Origin: Paenibacillus sp. Soil522
GTDB lineage: Bacteria; Bacillota; Bacilli; Paenibacillales; Paenibacillaceae
Reading direction: 5' to 3'
Assembly (NCBI RefSeq): GCF_001428245.1
Contig: NZ_LMRV01000001.1
Location: 54,560 to 118,559 of the forward strand
Length of the DNA: 64,000 nucleotides
In this document: positions 37,001-44,578 of the stretch, in pieces
Position numbering within the stretch: the stretch's first letter is position 1
How the letters are laid out: each line of letters opens with the position of its first letter
Notes under the pieces: generated by a model
Seen by the model: the letters and a program-made list of their open reading frames with translations, nothing else
What the model was told of the DNA's origin: nothing
Databases searched by the model: none
Translations under genes and position numbers: made by a program

Positions 37001-37911
37001 TCGTTTCAGCCGCCTTGTTCGGTACGGAGGCTGCTGCTGCGGCAGATGCGGCGGATCAGCACGATGCGGACAAGGAAGAAAGGCTGCAGGCGGTAGCCGC
37101 GCTTTCGCTCCTGGAGCACATCGAGGAGGACGAACAGCTGCGAGCCCGGCTGGAGTGGCAGTATCCGCATCAGGCGGCAGCAGCGCTTGCGGCCAAAACA
37201 TCGGTAACGGAAATGAAAAGACTGCAATCGGAAGCGCTGGAGGATGCGGTTCCTTTGGCGGAGCAGATGGATAGAGCAGTTGGTTCTGAGCATCATGGGG
37301 ATTCCTTCGTTGTGCCGTCAGCCCCGTATACTTTCCGTTTGCGGCGTCCCGCCTTTATGGAGGAGAAGTCGCTTACCGCCGCAGAGAAAGGCTCGGTCAA
37401 TCACTTGCTTATGCAGCATGTTTCCCTGTCCGGGCCTGTAGATGAAGCGGCGCTCAGGATAACGCTGGATGGGATGATCGAGCGCCGCCTATTGACGGCT
37501 AAGCAGTCGGAAGCGATTGATCTGCCAGCGGTCGCCGCATTTTTCACAAGCCAGCTTGGGCAGCGGCTGCTAAGCGCAGGCTGGGTGCGAAGAGAGGTGC
37601 CGTTTAGCTGCATGTTTCCAGCCAGCCGCGTGTATCCGGGTTCAGACGAATCGCTTTCGCAGGAGCCGATATTCATTCAGGGCGTTATCGATTGCTTGTT
37701 CGAGGATTCGGCGGGCGTCGTATTGCTCGATTATAAGACGGATCGGATCTATAAGCAGCAATGGGCGGAAGCGGCAGAGCGTCATCGCTTTCAGCTGGAG
37801 CTGTACGCAGAAGCGATCGAGTCCGTGCTAGGGCGCAAAGTGGGTGAATGTCACGTCTTTTTCTTTGACGGCGGACAAGCGGTGCAGTTAACGAAAACGG
37901 ACAAAGTATAA
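34042..37911 (+). CDS. addA: ATP-dependent helicase/nuclease subunit AddA
   Basis: A 1289-residue UvrD-like helicase and nuclease. The Q motif TDDQWDAIVSSGSN and the Walker A AAAAGSGKTAVL stand near residues 15-45, DEYQDTN (Walker B) follows, and VRIMSIHKSKGLEFPVVFV and LYVALTRPKE mark the C-terminal helicase motifs. The nuclease domain ends the protein with GVIDCLFEDSAGVVLLDYKTD, Asp1230 and Lys1232 being catalytic. A Glu/Ala/Ser-rich linker of about 45 residues (from EEEEAAASENAESSE) sits inside the helicase. Start at 34042 or 34045 (ATGATG), GGGAG just before. AddA translocates 3' to 5' and works with AddB in recombination repair. Confidence 0.97.
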   Translation: MMHTAKDSPKPENSTWTDDQWDAIVSSGSNILVAAAAGSGKTAVLVERIIRKISAHTDVDRLLVATFTKAAAAEMKDRIRLALELELERQPDSEHLRRQLALMNRASITTLHSFCLDVIRRYYPLIGLDPGFRIANETESELMRLDVLDQLFEQKYEGAGDDGAFLRLADRYGGERGDEPLYRLVQQLYDFAQSHPWPEHWLRQTAEAFDVADVTALQNSEWVVSLTSDIQLALDGAGSLLHQALELTRQPAGPAPYAATFDEDLQLISSLAEMIQTMPWETWIESFQAIHFGKLKAMRGDEYDKLLQEQAKELRDQAKKLITSLAEELFGRTAGQFLEELQELAPLMRALAELVIEFGHGYEAAKRAKGLLDFGDLEHYCLRILRDPASTPDRMSPSVAATEFQQQFDEILLDEYQDTNMVQEAIVSLIERSSTGNRFMVGDVKQSIYGFRLAEPKLFLQKYKAYLSRHDADKKLDADAPKALRIDLARNFRSRSEVVDGVNAVFRAIMRENVADMDYDERAELVCGASYPDAVPAGRCQVEFGILNKGDIEEEEAAASENAESSEIAEDGELGESAAQGESASELKAAQLEARWIAQQLKSLIDSGFQVYDGKRRESRRMLWRDVVILLRATQQWAPLMIEELQGNGIPAYAELSSGYFDATEVETMLSLLRIIDNPYQDIPLAAALRSPLFGLNAEELARIRIQSAQSSYYDAVLHAAGDLFVEEETRRKLSMFLDSLDRWREEARQGSLANLLWEIYRETGYYDFVGGLPGGTQRQANLRALHDRARQYEATSFRGLFRFLRFIERMRESGGDLGTARALGEQEDVVRIMSIHKSKGLEFPVVFVAGLGKLFNQQDVRSAFLKHKELGFGPRFVDPTLRISYPTLPYLAIRRAMRKEMLAEEMRILYVALTRPKEKMFLIATVSDADAKLRRWLASAPEHGRMPDFRVAAARSFIDWLGPLAAKQIAERQQMEDNAPPWQAGIVSAALFGTEAAAAADAADQHDADKEERLQAVAALSLLEHIEEDEQLRARLEWQYPHQAAAALAAKTSVTEMKRLQSEALEDAVPLAEQMDRAVGSEHHGDSFVVPSAPYTFRLRRPAFMEEKSLTAAEKGSVNHLLMQHVSLSGPVDEAALRITLDGMIERRLLTAKQSEAIDLPAVAAFFTSQLGQRLLSAGWVRREVPFSCMFPASRVYPGSDESLSQEPIFIQGVIDCLFEDSAGVVLLDYKTDRIYKQQWAEAAERHRFQLELYAEAIESVLGRKVGECHVFFFDGGQAVQLTKTDKV

Positions 37912-37927
37912 AAAGGAGGCTGCGAAG

Positions 37928-38542
37928 TTGGAACAGCAGCAAATAGGCAAACGCTCAATCGCGCTGCCGATTACACTCGTTATTCTCGTGTTCAGCTTAA
38001 TCGGCAATGTATTTTTGTACTCGCAATTATTACAGCATAAACAGGAACAAAAATTTGTAAAAGGCCAAGGGATCTACGAGGCAGCCGCAGAGTCACGTCA
38101 ATTTTTGGATGCGATGATCCCGCAGCTTGATTCCTTGCTTCAAAGCAAAAGCATGGAGGAAAGGCTTGTTTTGAAATTTGATGCAGGCAAGCTGGCGGCA
38201 GACGGACGCGCTTTGGCTGAGCTAACAGCTGAAGCAGCAGGTATATCCGCCGAGCCTGAAACATTGGATTCGCATTTGCCGTTAACTTACTTAAGCGATG
38301 TTGAGAATGGCTTGCAAACAATCGGACGCTACGAAGGACCTTTGAGCGAAGCTGAGCGTGCTTACATTCTTGCGCTAAAAAGCTCGTTTGAAGCGATGTC
38401 CGGTATTATGAAAGGTTTCAATACGAATATAGGCGATAACCGCAGCGCCATTATCCGTTTGTCCAGCGGGCTCGATTGGACTCAGCTTGTTGCGAAGCTT
38501 CAGAAAATGATGCTGGAACAACCGGCAAAGCTTGCTGCCTAG
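37928..38542 (+). CDS. Hypothetical membrane-anchored protein, 204 residues
   Basis: One N-terminal transmembrane helix (about residues 11-32, LPITLVILVFSLIGNVFLYS), then an outward domain of about 165 residues that looks almost fully helical and has few cysteines or aromatic residues. TTG start at 37928 with AAAGGAGG seven bases before; the start lies 17 bases after addA, so it is probably the last gene of the addB-addA operon. I do not recognise the family. Position suggests cotranscription with AddAB but gives no function. Confidence 0.75.
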   Translation: MEQQQIGKRSIALPITLVILVFSLIGNVFLYSQLLQHKQEQKFVKGQGIYEAAAESRQFLDAMIPQLDSLLQSKSMEERLVLKFDAGKLAADGRALAELTAEAAGISAEPETLDSHLPLTYLSDVENGLQTIGRYEGPLSEAERAYILALKSSFEAMSGIMKGFNTNIGDNRSAIIRLSSGLDWTQLVAKLQKMMLEQPAKLAA

Positions 38543-38577
38543 AAAAACAGGCGATCCTTTCCCTGCTGCTTTTTCGA

Positions 38578-38607
38578 TTGGACGAGCACTGAAATATTCG
38601 TTATGAT
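38578..38607 (+). promoter_or_regulatory. Candidate sigma-A promoter of the HIT gene
   Basis: TTGGAC at 38578-38583, an 18-base spacer and TATGAT at 38602-38607, with the start codon 33 bases downstream. Good -35, fair -10. Confidence 0.55.
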
Positions 38608-38639
38608 AAGAGAAGGTTATTGAACAGGGGGTGAATCAT

Positions 38640-38993
38640 ATGGACTGTATATTTTGCAAAATAATTGAAGGCGCGATTCCATCGAAGAAAGTTTTCGAGA
38701 ACGATAGAATTGTCGCATTTCACGACATACAGCCAGCTGCTCCGGTACATATTCTCATCATTCCGAAGAAACATATACCTACGATGAACGACGTCACGGA
38801 TGAAGATGCGCAGGTTGTAGCCGAGCTGTTCGCGGCAGCTCGCCACATTGCCAAAGAACAAGGTATTGCGGAGTCCGGGTATCGTCTGGTCAACAATGTT
38901 AATGCCGACGGAGGTCAGCTCGTTTACCACCTGCATATCCATTTGCTTGGGGGAATAAAACTTTCACCGCTATTAACAGATATCCAAAGTTGA
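38640..38993 (+). CDS. HIT family protein (histidine triad nucleotide-binding)
   Basis: A 117-residue protein of the HINT branch. The N-terminal C3-IF-C6 zinc pair (MDCIFCKIIEG) and the histidine triad H97-L-H99-I-H101 in YHLHIHLLGG are visible. Family members hydrolyse nucleoside phosphoramidates or adenylated intermediates; the cellular substrate is unknown. The ATG at 38640 is preceded by AGGGGGTGA; the frame could begin at the GTG inside that site, which is unlikely. Its stop codon overlaps the -35 of the rpsU promoter. Confidence 0.93.
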   Translation: MDCIFCKIIEGAIPSKKVFENDRIVAFHDIQPAAPVHILIIPKKHIPTMNDVTDEDAQVVAELFAAARHIAKEQGIAESGYRLVNNVNADGGQLVYHLHIHLLGGIKLSPLLTDIQS

Positions 38994-39019
38994 CACTGCC
39001 TTTTGGTTTGACTTATAAT
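38990..39019 (+). promoter_or_regulatory. Sigma-A promoter of rpsU
   Basis: TTGACA at 38990-38995, an 18-base spacer and TATAAT at 39014-39019; both hexamers are perfect. The -35 overlaps the TGA stop of the HIT gene. Strong and probably growth-rate dependent. Confidence 0.85.
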
Positions 39020-39078
39020 GAAATTTGATAAACCGTGTTATAGCTCTGGACGGTCTGTTTCGGAGGGAGGGAAAACTG

Positions 39079-39252
39079 GTGTCTGAAACTAAAGTTCGCA
39101 AAAACGAAACTATTGATGCTGCTCTTCGCCGCTTTAAACGTTCCATCGCTAAAGATGGAGTTCTAGCTGAGGTGAAAAAACGCAAGCATTATGAAAAGCC
39201 AAGTGTAAAGCGCAAGAAAAAGTCTGAGGCTGCGCGCAAGAGAAAGTTTTAG
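39079..39252 (+). CDS. rpsU: 30S ribosomal protein S21
   Basis: A 57-residue, very basic small-subunit protein placed near the anti-Shine-Dalgarno end of 16S rRNA. It begins [20 protein letters not shown] and ends with the Lys/Arg tail [15 protein letters not shown] at 39079 is the start: GGAGGGAGG ends eight bases before it, and the length then equals that of B. subtilis S21. It is followed by yqeY after 15 bases. Confidence 0.97.
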   Translation: MSETKVRKNETIDAALRRFKRSIAKDGVLAEVKKRKHYEKPSVKRKKKSEAARKRKF

Positions 39253-39267
39253 GAGGATCCTTCCATA

Positions 39268-39711
39268 ATGAACCTGAGCGAAAGATTGACCGACGATATG
39301 AAGCAAGCCATGAAGAATCAGGACAAGTTTAAGCTTTCCGTAATTCGTATGATGCGCGCGTCAGTGAAAAACTTGGAAATCGATCTCAAGCGTCCGCTGG
39401 ACGATAATGAAGTGCTTGATATATTGAGTCGCGAAATCAAACAACGTAAAGATTCCCTCCAAGAATTTAAAAAAGCCGGCCGTGATGATTTAGTAGCGGG
39501 TCTTGAGGTCGAAATTGAAATTATTAGTCAATACCTTCCCGAACAGCTGACTGAAGAAGAGATTCAAGAGATCGTAACGCAGACCATCCATGAACTCGGT
39601 GCTTCTTCCAAAGCTGATATGGGAAAAGTTATGAGTGCCCTTTTGCCCAAAACAAAAGGTCGCGCTGACGGTAAACTAGTAAATCAGCTCGTACAGCAGC
39701 ATCTTAACTAA
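39268..39711 (+). CDS. yqeY: GatB/YqeY domain protein
   Basis: A 147-residue helical protein that resembles the tRNA-binding tail domain of GatB. It starts LSERLTDDMKQAMKNQDKFK and has YLPEQLTEEEIQEIV and DMGKVMSALLPKTKGRADGK, all conserved. Possibly acts in amidotransferase or tRNA metabolism, but the function is not established. Cotranscribed with rpsU (15-base gap, AGGAGG site). A rho-independent terminator follows. Confidence 0.94.
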   Translation: MNLSERLTDDMKQAMKNQDKFKLSVIRMMRASVKNLEIDLKRPLDDNEVLDILSREIKQRKDSLQEFKKAGRDDLVAGLEVEIEIISQYLPEQLTEEEIQEIVTQTIHELGASSKADMGKVMSALLPKTKGRADGKLVNQLVQQHLN

Positions 39712-39730
39712 CTAAACATTCGGACTCACA

Positions 39731-39758
39731 AAACACCCTTTAACCGGGGTGTTTTTTT
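39731..39758 (+). terminator. Rho-independent terminator after yqeY
   Basis: AAACACCC (39731-39738) and GGGTGTTT (39747-39754) form an 8-bp stem, followed by more T to 39758. It ends rpsU-yqeY just before the promoters of the NfeD operon. Confidence 0.85.
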
Positions 39759-39785
39759 GTTCGTAAATGGCGTAAATGGTATAAT
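39757..39785 (+). promoter_or_regulatory. Candidate sigma-A promoter of the NfeD-FloA operon
   Basis: TTGTTC at 39757-39762, a 17-base spacer and a perfect TATAAT at 39780-39785. The spacer includes a tandem copy of CGTAAATGG (39762-39770 and 39771-39779). It may give basal transcription beside the ECF-type promoter downstream. Confidence 0.5.
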
Positions 39786-39799
39786 ATTGAAAACCGCAT

Positions 39800-39825
39800 T
39801 GAAACATTTTGACTTCTTCTACGTA
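39800..39825 (+). promoter_or_regulatory. Sigma-W-type (ECF) promoter of the NfeD-FloA operon
   Basis: TGAAAC at 39800-39805, exactly 16 bases, CGTA at 39822-39825. This is a perfect match to the B. subtilis sigma-W consensus, and the homologous yqeZ-yqfA-yqfB operon belongs to the sigma-W regulon there. The first base made would lie some 25-30 bases before the TTG start. Confidence 0.85.
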
Positions 39826-39858
39826 AAAGGGAACATAACTAAAAAAGGAGGAACCTTC

Positions 39859-41238
39859 TTGCACATGAACCGAAGACGAAGAAGATTGTCCGCCACTCCT
39901 ATTGTATTGCTAGCAGCAATATTACTGGTGACGCTTGCAGGCTTGTTCGGCGTTCCAATGGAGCAAGCGAAGGCTGTGAACGATACCGGCCCGGCCGTAT
40001 ACGTCATTCCCGTAAAACAAACGGTTGAATCTGGTCTTCAATCCTTTTTAGAGAGAGCCCTTGAAGAGGCTGAAGAAGCGAGAGCTGAGCATGTAATTCT
40101 CGTCATAAATACGCTTGGCGGAAAAGTGGTGAACGCGGAGCAAATCGGTCATTTTATCCGGGAAAATAAAATTCCGACAACGGCGTTTATTGAGGGGAAA
40201 GCGGTATCGGCCGGCACATACATCGCATTAAATGCGGATAACATCGTGATGCAGCCTGGTAGCACGATCGGTGCCGCAGCAGTCGTCGACGGCTCGGGCA
40301 CTTTAGTGGATAATCCGAAGACAGTCTCGTTCTGGACTTCTGAGATGAGCGAGTCAGCCGCATTGCAAGGCCGTGATAAAAACATCGCGGCAGCTATGGT
40401 TGATCCCAATGTGACCTTGGAATTGAAGGATAAGATCGGAAGAGACAAACTGAAAAGCGAAATTCTTACCTTGACTGCCAGCGAAGCCGAAAAAGTCGGC
40501 TATTCCGAGCATACGGCTGAATCAGTTGACGAGGTGCTTAAGTGGCTGGGCTTAGAAGGGCGCACAAAGATTGAGGTGGCTCCATCCCTTGCCGAGAATG
40601 CAGCCAGATGGCTCGTGAACCCGGTCGTAATGACCGTGCTGCTTATCCTTGGCATAGCTGGCATCGTCATCGAAATGCTTGTTCCGGGCTTTGGAGCGCC
40701 AGGCATCGTAGGCATATTATCGTTCGGCTTATATTTCTTTGGTCATTACGTGGCCGGATTTGCCGGAATGGAATCGGTCGTCTTGTTTATCATTGGAATT
40801 GCCTTGCTTATTGTCGAGGTATTCGTTCCGAGCTTCGGCATTTTGGGCATTCTCGGCAGTGCATCGTTAATAAGCGGAGTCGTCACGGCGGCATCTGATC
40901 CGATGACGGCATTCATTTCGATTGTCATAGCGCTAGTTGCAGCAATCATCCTGATTGCCATATTCGTAAGAATGAACAAAACTAGAGGAATATGGAACAA
41001 ATTCATTTTGCGCGATAAACTGACAACGGAGCAAGGCTACTTGTCAGCGGATGTTAAGGATTCTCTGCTGGGGCTGGAAGGGATTACGATTACACCGCTT
41101 CGCCCGGCAGGAACCATTCTGATCGGCGATAACCGCATTGACGTGGTCACATCCGGCGAATTCGTTGATACGAATCGTACTGTCAAGGTCGTCAAGGCGG
41201 AAGGCACTTGGGTTGTAGTCAAAGAGATTGTGAAATAG
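39859..41238 (+). CDS. yqeZ: NfeD family membrane-bound protease-like protein (YqeZ)
   Basis: About 459 residues. A basic N-terminus and signal-anchor (IVLLAAILLVTLAGLFGV) is followed by a ClpP/SppA-like serine-protease domain (VILVINTLGGKVVNAEQIG, then AVSAGTYIALNADNIVM). Four or so transmembrane helices follow (from VMTVLLILGIAGIVIEML), and a C-terminal NfeD OB-fold (GLEGITITPLRPAGTILI). It is the partner of FloA in membrane microdomains and envelope-stress resistance. TTG at 39859 is chosen: AAAGGAGG ends seven bases before it; an ATG six bases later is the alternative. Behind the sigma-W-type promoter. Confidence 0.92.
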   Translation: MHMNRRRRRLSATPIVLLAAILLVTLAGLFGVPMEQAKAVNDTGPAVYVIPVKQTVESGLQSFLERALEEAEEARAEHVILVINTLGGKVVNAEQIGHFIRENKIPTTAFIEGKAVSAGTYIALNADNIVMQPGSTIGAAAVVDGSGTLVDNPKTVSFWTSEMSESAALQGRDKNIAAAMVDPNVTLELKDKIGRDKLKSEILTLTASEAEKVGYSEHTAESVDEVLKWLGLEGRTKIEVAPSLAENAARWLVNPVVMTVLLILGIAGIVIEMLVPGFGAPGIVGILSFGLYFFGHYVAGFAGMESVVLFIIGIALLIVEVFVPSFGILGILGSASLISGVVTAASDPMTAFISIVIALVAAIILIAIFVRMNKTRGIWNKFILRDKLTTEQGYLSADVKDSLLGLEGITITPLRPAGTILIGDNRIDVVTSGEFVDTNRTVKVVKAEGTWVVVKEIVK

Positions 41239-41271
41239 ACTACAAAATAAAACATATGGAGGTTGGGTCAA

Positions 41272-42261
41272 ATGGATCCTTTGGTTTCCTTTTTAATTTT
41301 AGCAGTCGTCGTTATTATCGTGCTGTCCGTGTTTCTAAGCTTCTTTCCGATTATGCTGTGGATTTCCGCGTTGGCATCGGGCGTTAGAGTAGGTATTATT
41401 ACGCTCGTCGCCATGCGCCTGCGCCGGGTCGTGCCGAGCAGGATTGTCAATCCGCTAATTAAAGCGACCAAAGCGGGTCTTGGACTTAACATTAATCAGC
41501 TGGAAAGTCACTTCTTGGCCGGCGGTAACGTTGACCGTGTCGTTAATGCATTGATTGCCGCGCAACGCGCGAACATTCCGCTTATATTCGAACGTGCGGC
41601 TGCAATTGATTTGGCTGGCCGCGACGTACTCCAAGCGGTACAAATGAGCGTTAACCCGCGTGTTATTGAAACACCGATCGTTGCTGCAGTAGCAAAGGAC
41701 GGAATTGAGGTAAAGGTAAAAGCCCGCGTAACAGTACGTGCTAATATCGAACGGCTCGTCGGCGGTGCCGGTGAAGAAACGATTATTGCGCGCGTAGGTG
41801 AGGGTATTGTTACAACGGTTGGTTCGGCTAACTCACACAAAGACGTGCTTGAAAATCCAGACATGATCTCTCGTACGGTGCTTGGCAAGGGACTTGACGC
41901 CGGTACAGCCTTTGAAATATTGTCGATCGATATTGCGGACGTTGATGTAGGTAAAAATATTGGTGCGCATCTGCAAACGGAGCAAGCCGAAGCGGATAAG
42001 AAGATTGCCCAAGCGAAAGCGGAAGAGAGACGCGCGATGGCCGTTGCGCATGAGCAGGAGATGAAAGCGAAAGTTGTGGAGATGGAGGCTCGCGTTGTCG
42101 AGTCGGAATCACAGGTTCCGCTTGCTATGGCTGAAGCGCTTAGAAGCGGGAAAATCGGCGTCATGGACTATTTGAACCTGAAAAACATCGAAGCTGATAC
42201 GCAGATGCGCAGCTCCATCGGCAAGCAGGACGGCCAACCTGACAACAAAGACGGGCGTTAA
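41272..42261 (+). CDS. floA: Flotillin-like protein FloA
   Basis: A 329-residue membrane-microdomain scaffold. One N-terminal hydrophobic segment (about residues 7-35), then an SPFH/PHB-type domain ([15 protein letters not shown] segment, [20 protein letters not shown]), and an Ala/Glu-rich coiled coil ([20 protein letters not shown] and further). The [17 protein letters not shown] region near the C-terminus is diagnostic of FloA/YqfA. GGAGG nine bases upstream fixes the ATG at 41272. It organises lipid domains and signalling or secretion proteins with NfeD. Second gene of the operon. Confidence 0.96.
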   Translation: MDPLVSFLILAVVVIIVLSVFLSFFPIMLWISALASGVRVGIITLVAMRLRRVVPSRIVNPLIKATKAGLGLNINQLESHFLAGGNVDRVVNALIAAQRANIPLIFERAAAIDLAGRDVLQAVQMSVNPRVIETPIVAAVAKDGIEVKVKARVTVRANIERLVGGAGEETIIARVGEGIVTTVGSANSHKDVLENPDMISRTVLGKGLDAGTAFEILSIDIADVDVGKNIGAHLQTEQAEADKKIAQAKAEERRAMAVAHEQEMKAKVVEMEARVVESESQVPLAMAEALRSGKIGVMDYLNLKNIEADTQMRSSIGKQDGQPDNKDGR

Positions 42262-42322
42262 GGCCAAGCGCTCCAACTCATGATTGGAATTAGCGTGACC
42301 GCGCCTCGGAGGTGAAGGCAGT

Positions 42323-42820
42323 TTGAGAATCATTGAATTTCTGATGAACAACATATTTATCGTTGTTATTATATTCGGAGCACTGGCTTCTCTATTTGGC
42401 AAAGCAGGCTCGAAGAAGAAGCCGGGACGAATGCCGGACTTTGGCGGAGGAGGGCTGCCGAAAACGTTGTTTCCGCAAGCAAGCGATAGGGAATCAAATC
42501 TAGATCGGCCGCTGGCGGAGCGAACCGAAAATCAGCCCGCCTATCGTACACGTCCAGAGCAGGAGCGTCAGTATTCGGCGAATCCTGCTCAAGCATCCAG
42601 AGATAATGAAGCGCCTGCAGGGCCACTGCAAATGCCGGCTCTTGAGCTCGCGATTAAGAGGGCAGGAACGGGTAAGGCGAAGGCGCCGGACGCTGCAGAG
42701 CGCAAGCCAGGTGCCCAGAGCGCAAATGCAGCCTCAATTCAAGCTGGTGATTTGAGAAAAGCGGTGATGTGGGCTGAAATTTTAGGTCCGCCCCGCTCAA
42801 AGAGACCTTATCGAAAATAA
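42323..42820 (+). CDS. YqfB-position membrane-anchored hypothetical protein
   Basis: A 165-residue protein: an N-terminal transmembrane segment (FLMNNIFIVVIIFGALASLF), then about 110 residues rich in Pro, Gln, Arg and Ala with no evident fold, and a distinct C-terminal motif RKAVMWAEILGPPRSKRPY. I recall similar WSEILGPPRAK endings in other Bacillales membrane proteins, so this tail is probably a functional peptide, but its partner is unknown. TTG at 42323 with GGAGGTGA seven bases before. Third gene of the sigma-W-type operon, where B. subtilis has yqfB. Confidence 0.75.
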   Translation: MRIIEFLMNNIFIVVIIFGALASLFGKAGSKKKPGRMPDFGGGGLPKTLFPQASDRESNLDRPLAERTENQPAYRTRPEQERQYSANPAQASRDNEAPAGPLQMPALELAIKRAGTGKAKAPDAAERKPGAQSANAASIQAGDLRKAVMWAEILGPPRSKRPYRK

Positions 42821-42827
42821 CGAACGA

Positions 42828-42862
42828 ACCGCCGAAGCATGCTGCTTCGGCGGTTTTTTTGT
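42828..42862 (+). terminator. Rho-independent terminator of the NfeD-FloA operon
   Basis: AACCGCCGAAGCA (42828-42840) and TGCTTCGGCGGTT (42844-42856) form a perfect 13-bp stem with a 3-base loop and a T run. Confidence 0.93.
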
Positions 42863-42899
42863 TTTTGGTGGAGGATGGTCTTCGAGGGCTAGATTAATC

Positions 42900-42928
42900 T
42901 CATATTTAGCTTGCTGTTCGCATATTTT
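42900..42928 (+). promoter_or_regulatory. Sigma-E-type promoter of yqfC-yqfD
   Basis: TCATATT at 42900-42906 fits the sigma-E -35 consensus, and CATATTTT at 42921-42928 fits the CATAnnnT -10; ATA to CATA spacing is 16 bases. yqfC-yqfD is a mother-cell sigma-E operon in B. subtilis. Confidence 0.65.
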
Positions 42929-43037
42929 GGTACAGTACATGAAAATCGTCACTCCTCTGCTTTGCTATAGCAAGGCTTAGCTTCTGCTTACATAGCAGGT
43001 TTGCTCCACAAACCTTGAAGGAGGCAAAGATTCGTCC

Positions 43038-43316
43038 ATGCGCCTTATAAAAAAGAAATTTCGCAAAGTGACAGCAGAGCTGCTGGATATGCCGCATGAT
43101 GTCGTATTTGATTTGCCGCGTCTTACGATGATTGGGGATTGCCAGCTATACATCGAAAACCATCGAGGCGTCGTCCATTTCTCCAGCGAGCGTTTGCGGC
43201 TCGCTTTAAGCAAAGGACAGCTGGAGGTAACGGGCAGCTCTCTTGTCATACGCACGATTTGGACGGAGGAAGTGTTTGTGGAGGGTCAAATCTCGAACAT
43301 TCAACTGATACCCTAA
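43038..43316 (+). CDS. yqfC: Sporulation protein YqfC
   Basis: A 92-residue protein of the YabP/YqfC family made in the mother cell. It has a small beta-rich fold: DVVFDLPRLTMIGDCQLYIE, then HRGVVHFSSERLRLALSKGQ and VTGSSLVIRTIWTEEVFVEG. GAAGGAGG lies upstream of the ATG. It is the first gene of a sporulation pair with yqfD, behind a sigma-E-type promoter. Its exact biochemical role is not known. Confidence 0.93.
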   Translation: MRLIKKKFRKVTAELLDMPHDVVFDLPRLTMIGDCQLYIENHRGVVHFSSERLRLALSKGQLEVTGSSLVIRTIWTEEVFVEGQISNIQLIP

Positions 43317-43372
43317 AATAAATGGTTTTAAGTTTGCTTTGCTAAAAGCTAAATGTAATGGAGGGGAACGGT

Positions 43373-44566
43373 TTGAGCGGACAAGGTGCAAATTGGTTAA
43401 AGGGAATGGTTACTGTTCACATACGGGGAGGACAACCGGAGCAGCTTGTCAACCGGGCGCTTGCCGGAGGTCTGCAGCTGTCTTCCATTAGGTGGACAAG
43501 TAGTGGCTTGCTTGAGTTCGAGCTGTCTGTTAGTGATTTTTTTGGCCTTCGTCCGTATTTAAAGGAGACAGGCTGCCGGGTTCATGTAACGAAGCGCCGG
43601 GGATTGCCCTTCCTGCTCGTAAAAGCGGAGCGCAGGAAGCTGTTTGCGGGCGGAATCGTATTGTTTTTCGCTCTAATCTTTATGCTGTCTTCTCTGGTGT
43701 GGAGCATCGAGGTGCAAGGCAATGTGAAGCTGACAGAGGAACAAATTCGTTTGGCTGCTAAGCAGGAAGGCTTGTATCCTATGCAATGGTCATTTCGTCT
43801 CGCCGATGCCGACATATTGTCCAAGCAGCTCGTGCGCAAGCTGCCGGGATCGACTTGGGTCGGCGTTGAGAAGAAGGGGACGAAGGTTATCATACAAGTG
43901 GTTGAATCGACCATTCCCGAGCAGGCTTCCTTGCAAACGCCCCGTCATCTGGTCGCCTCGGCAGACGCTGTCGTTACTGAAATTATTGCCGAGGCGGGGC
44001 GGCCCGTTGTCAGAAAAAATACAAGGGTAAAAAAAGACCAGATATTAATCTCGGGTACAATTGGCGGAGAGGAATTTTCGCGGACTGTCGTTGCCAAAGG
44101 CAAAGTTCGCGGGCTTGTCTGGTATGAGTTTGAAATATCTTCTCCGCTCGTTCAGCATGTTAAAGTTTACACTGGTGAGAAGAAAACGAAGTGGTTCGCG
44201 GTTATCGGCTCAAGAGCTCTTCAAGTCAGCGGGTACGGGGACAATCCATACAGCTCCTCCGAAGCGATCCGTCATGAGGAGAAGGTATCGTGGCGCAATT
44301 GGTCGCTGCCAATCGGCAGGATGAAGGAGACCGTAATGGAGACGCGCATGGAGGACCGGAAGCTGACGGAAGAGGAGGCGAGGAGCACGGGCATTCTTCA
44401 GGCAAAAGCCGAGGTGCTTATCAAAGCAGGCAGCAATGCGGTGATCAGGGACGAAATTGTTTTGCATGAAAAGGCGGACAATGGTAAAGTTTATATGAAA
44501 GTTCTATTTGAAGTCGAGCAATCTATCGTTAAGGAAATGCCACTAGTTCAGATGCAGGGAGAATGA
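43373..44566 (+). CDS. yqfD: Sporulation protein YqfD
   Basis: A 397-residue sporulation membrane protein. N-terminal YqfD domain (GMVTVHIRGGQPEQLVNRAL), one transmembrane helix at about residues 88-108 (FAGGIVLFFALIFMLSSLVW), then an outer domain with VQGNVKLTEEQIRLAAKQEG, similar to POTRA/FtsQ-type strands. TTG at 43373 is the start: GGAGGGG lies six bases before, and the ATG at 43358 would overlap that site. The length then equals the B. subtilis protein. Cotranscribed with yqfC; phoH follows after a short gap. Confidence 0.94.
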   Translation: MSGQGANWLKGMVTVHIRGGQPEQLVNRALAGGLQLSSIRWTSSGLLEFELSVSDFFGLRPYLKETGCRVHVTKRRGLPFLLVKAERRKLFAGGIVLFFALIFMLSSLVWSIEVQGNVKLTEEQIRLAAKQEGLYPMQWSFRLADADILSKQLVRKLPGSTWVGVEKKGTKVIIQVVESTIPEQASLQTPRHLVASADAVVTEIIAEAGRPVVRKNTRVKKDQILISGTIGGEEFSRTVVAKGKVRGLVWYEFEISSPLVQHVKVYTGEKKTKWFAVIGSRALQVSGYGDNPYSSSEAIRHEEKVSWRNWSLPIGRMKETVMETRMEDRKLTEEEARSTGILQAKAEVLIKAGSNAVIRDEIVLHEKADNGKVYMKVLFEVEQSIVKEMPLVQMQGE

Positions 44567-44578
44567 GGATTGTTGCAA

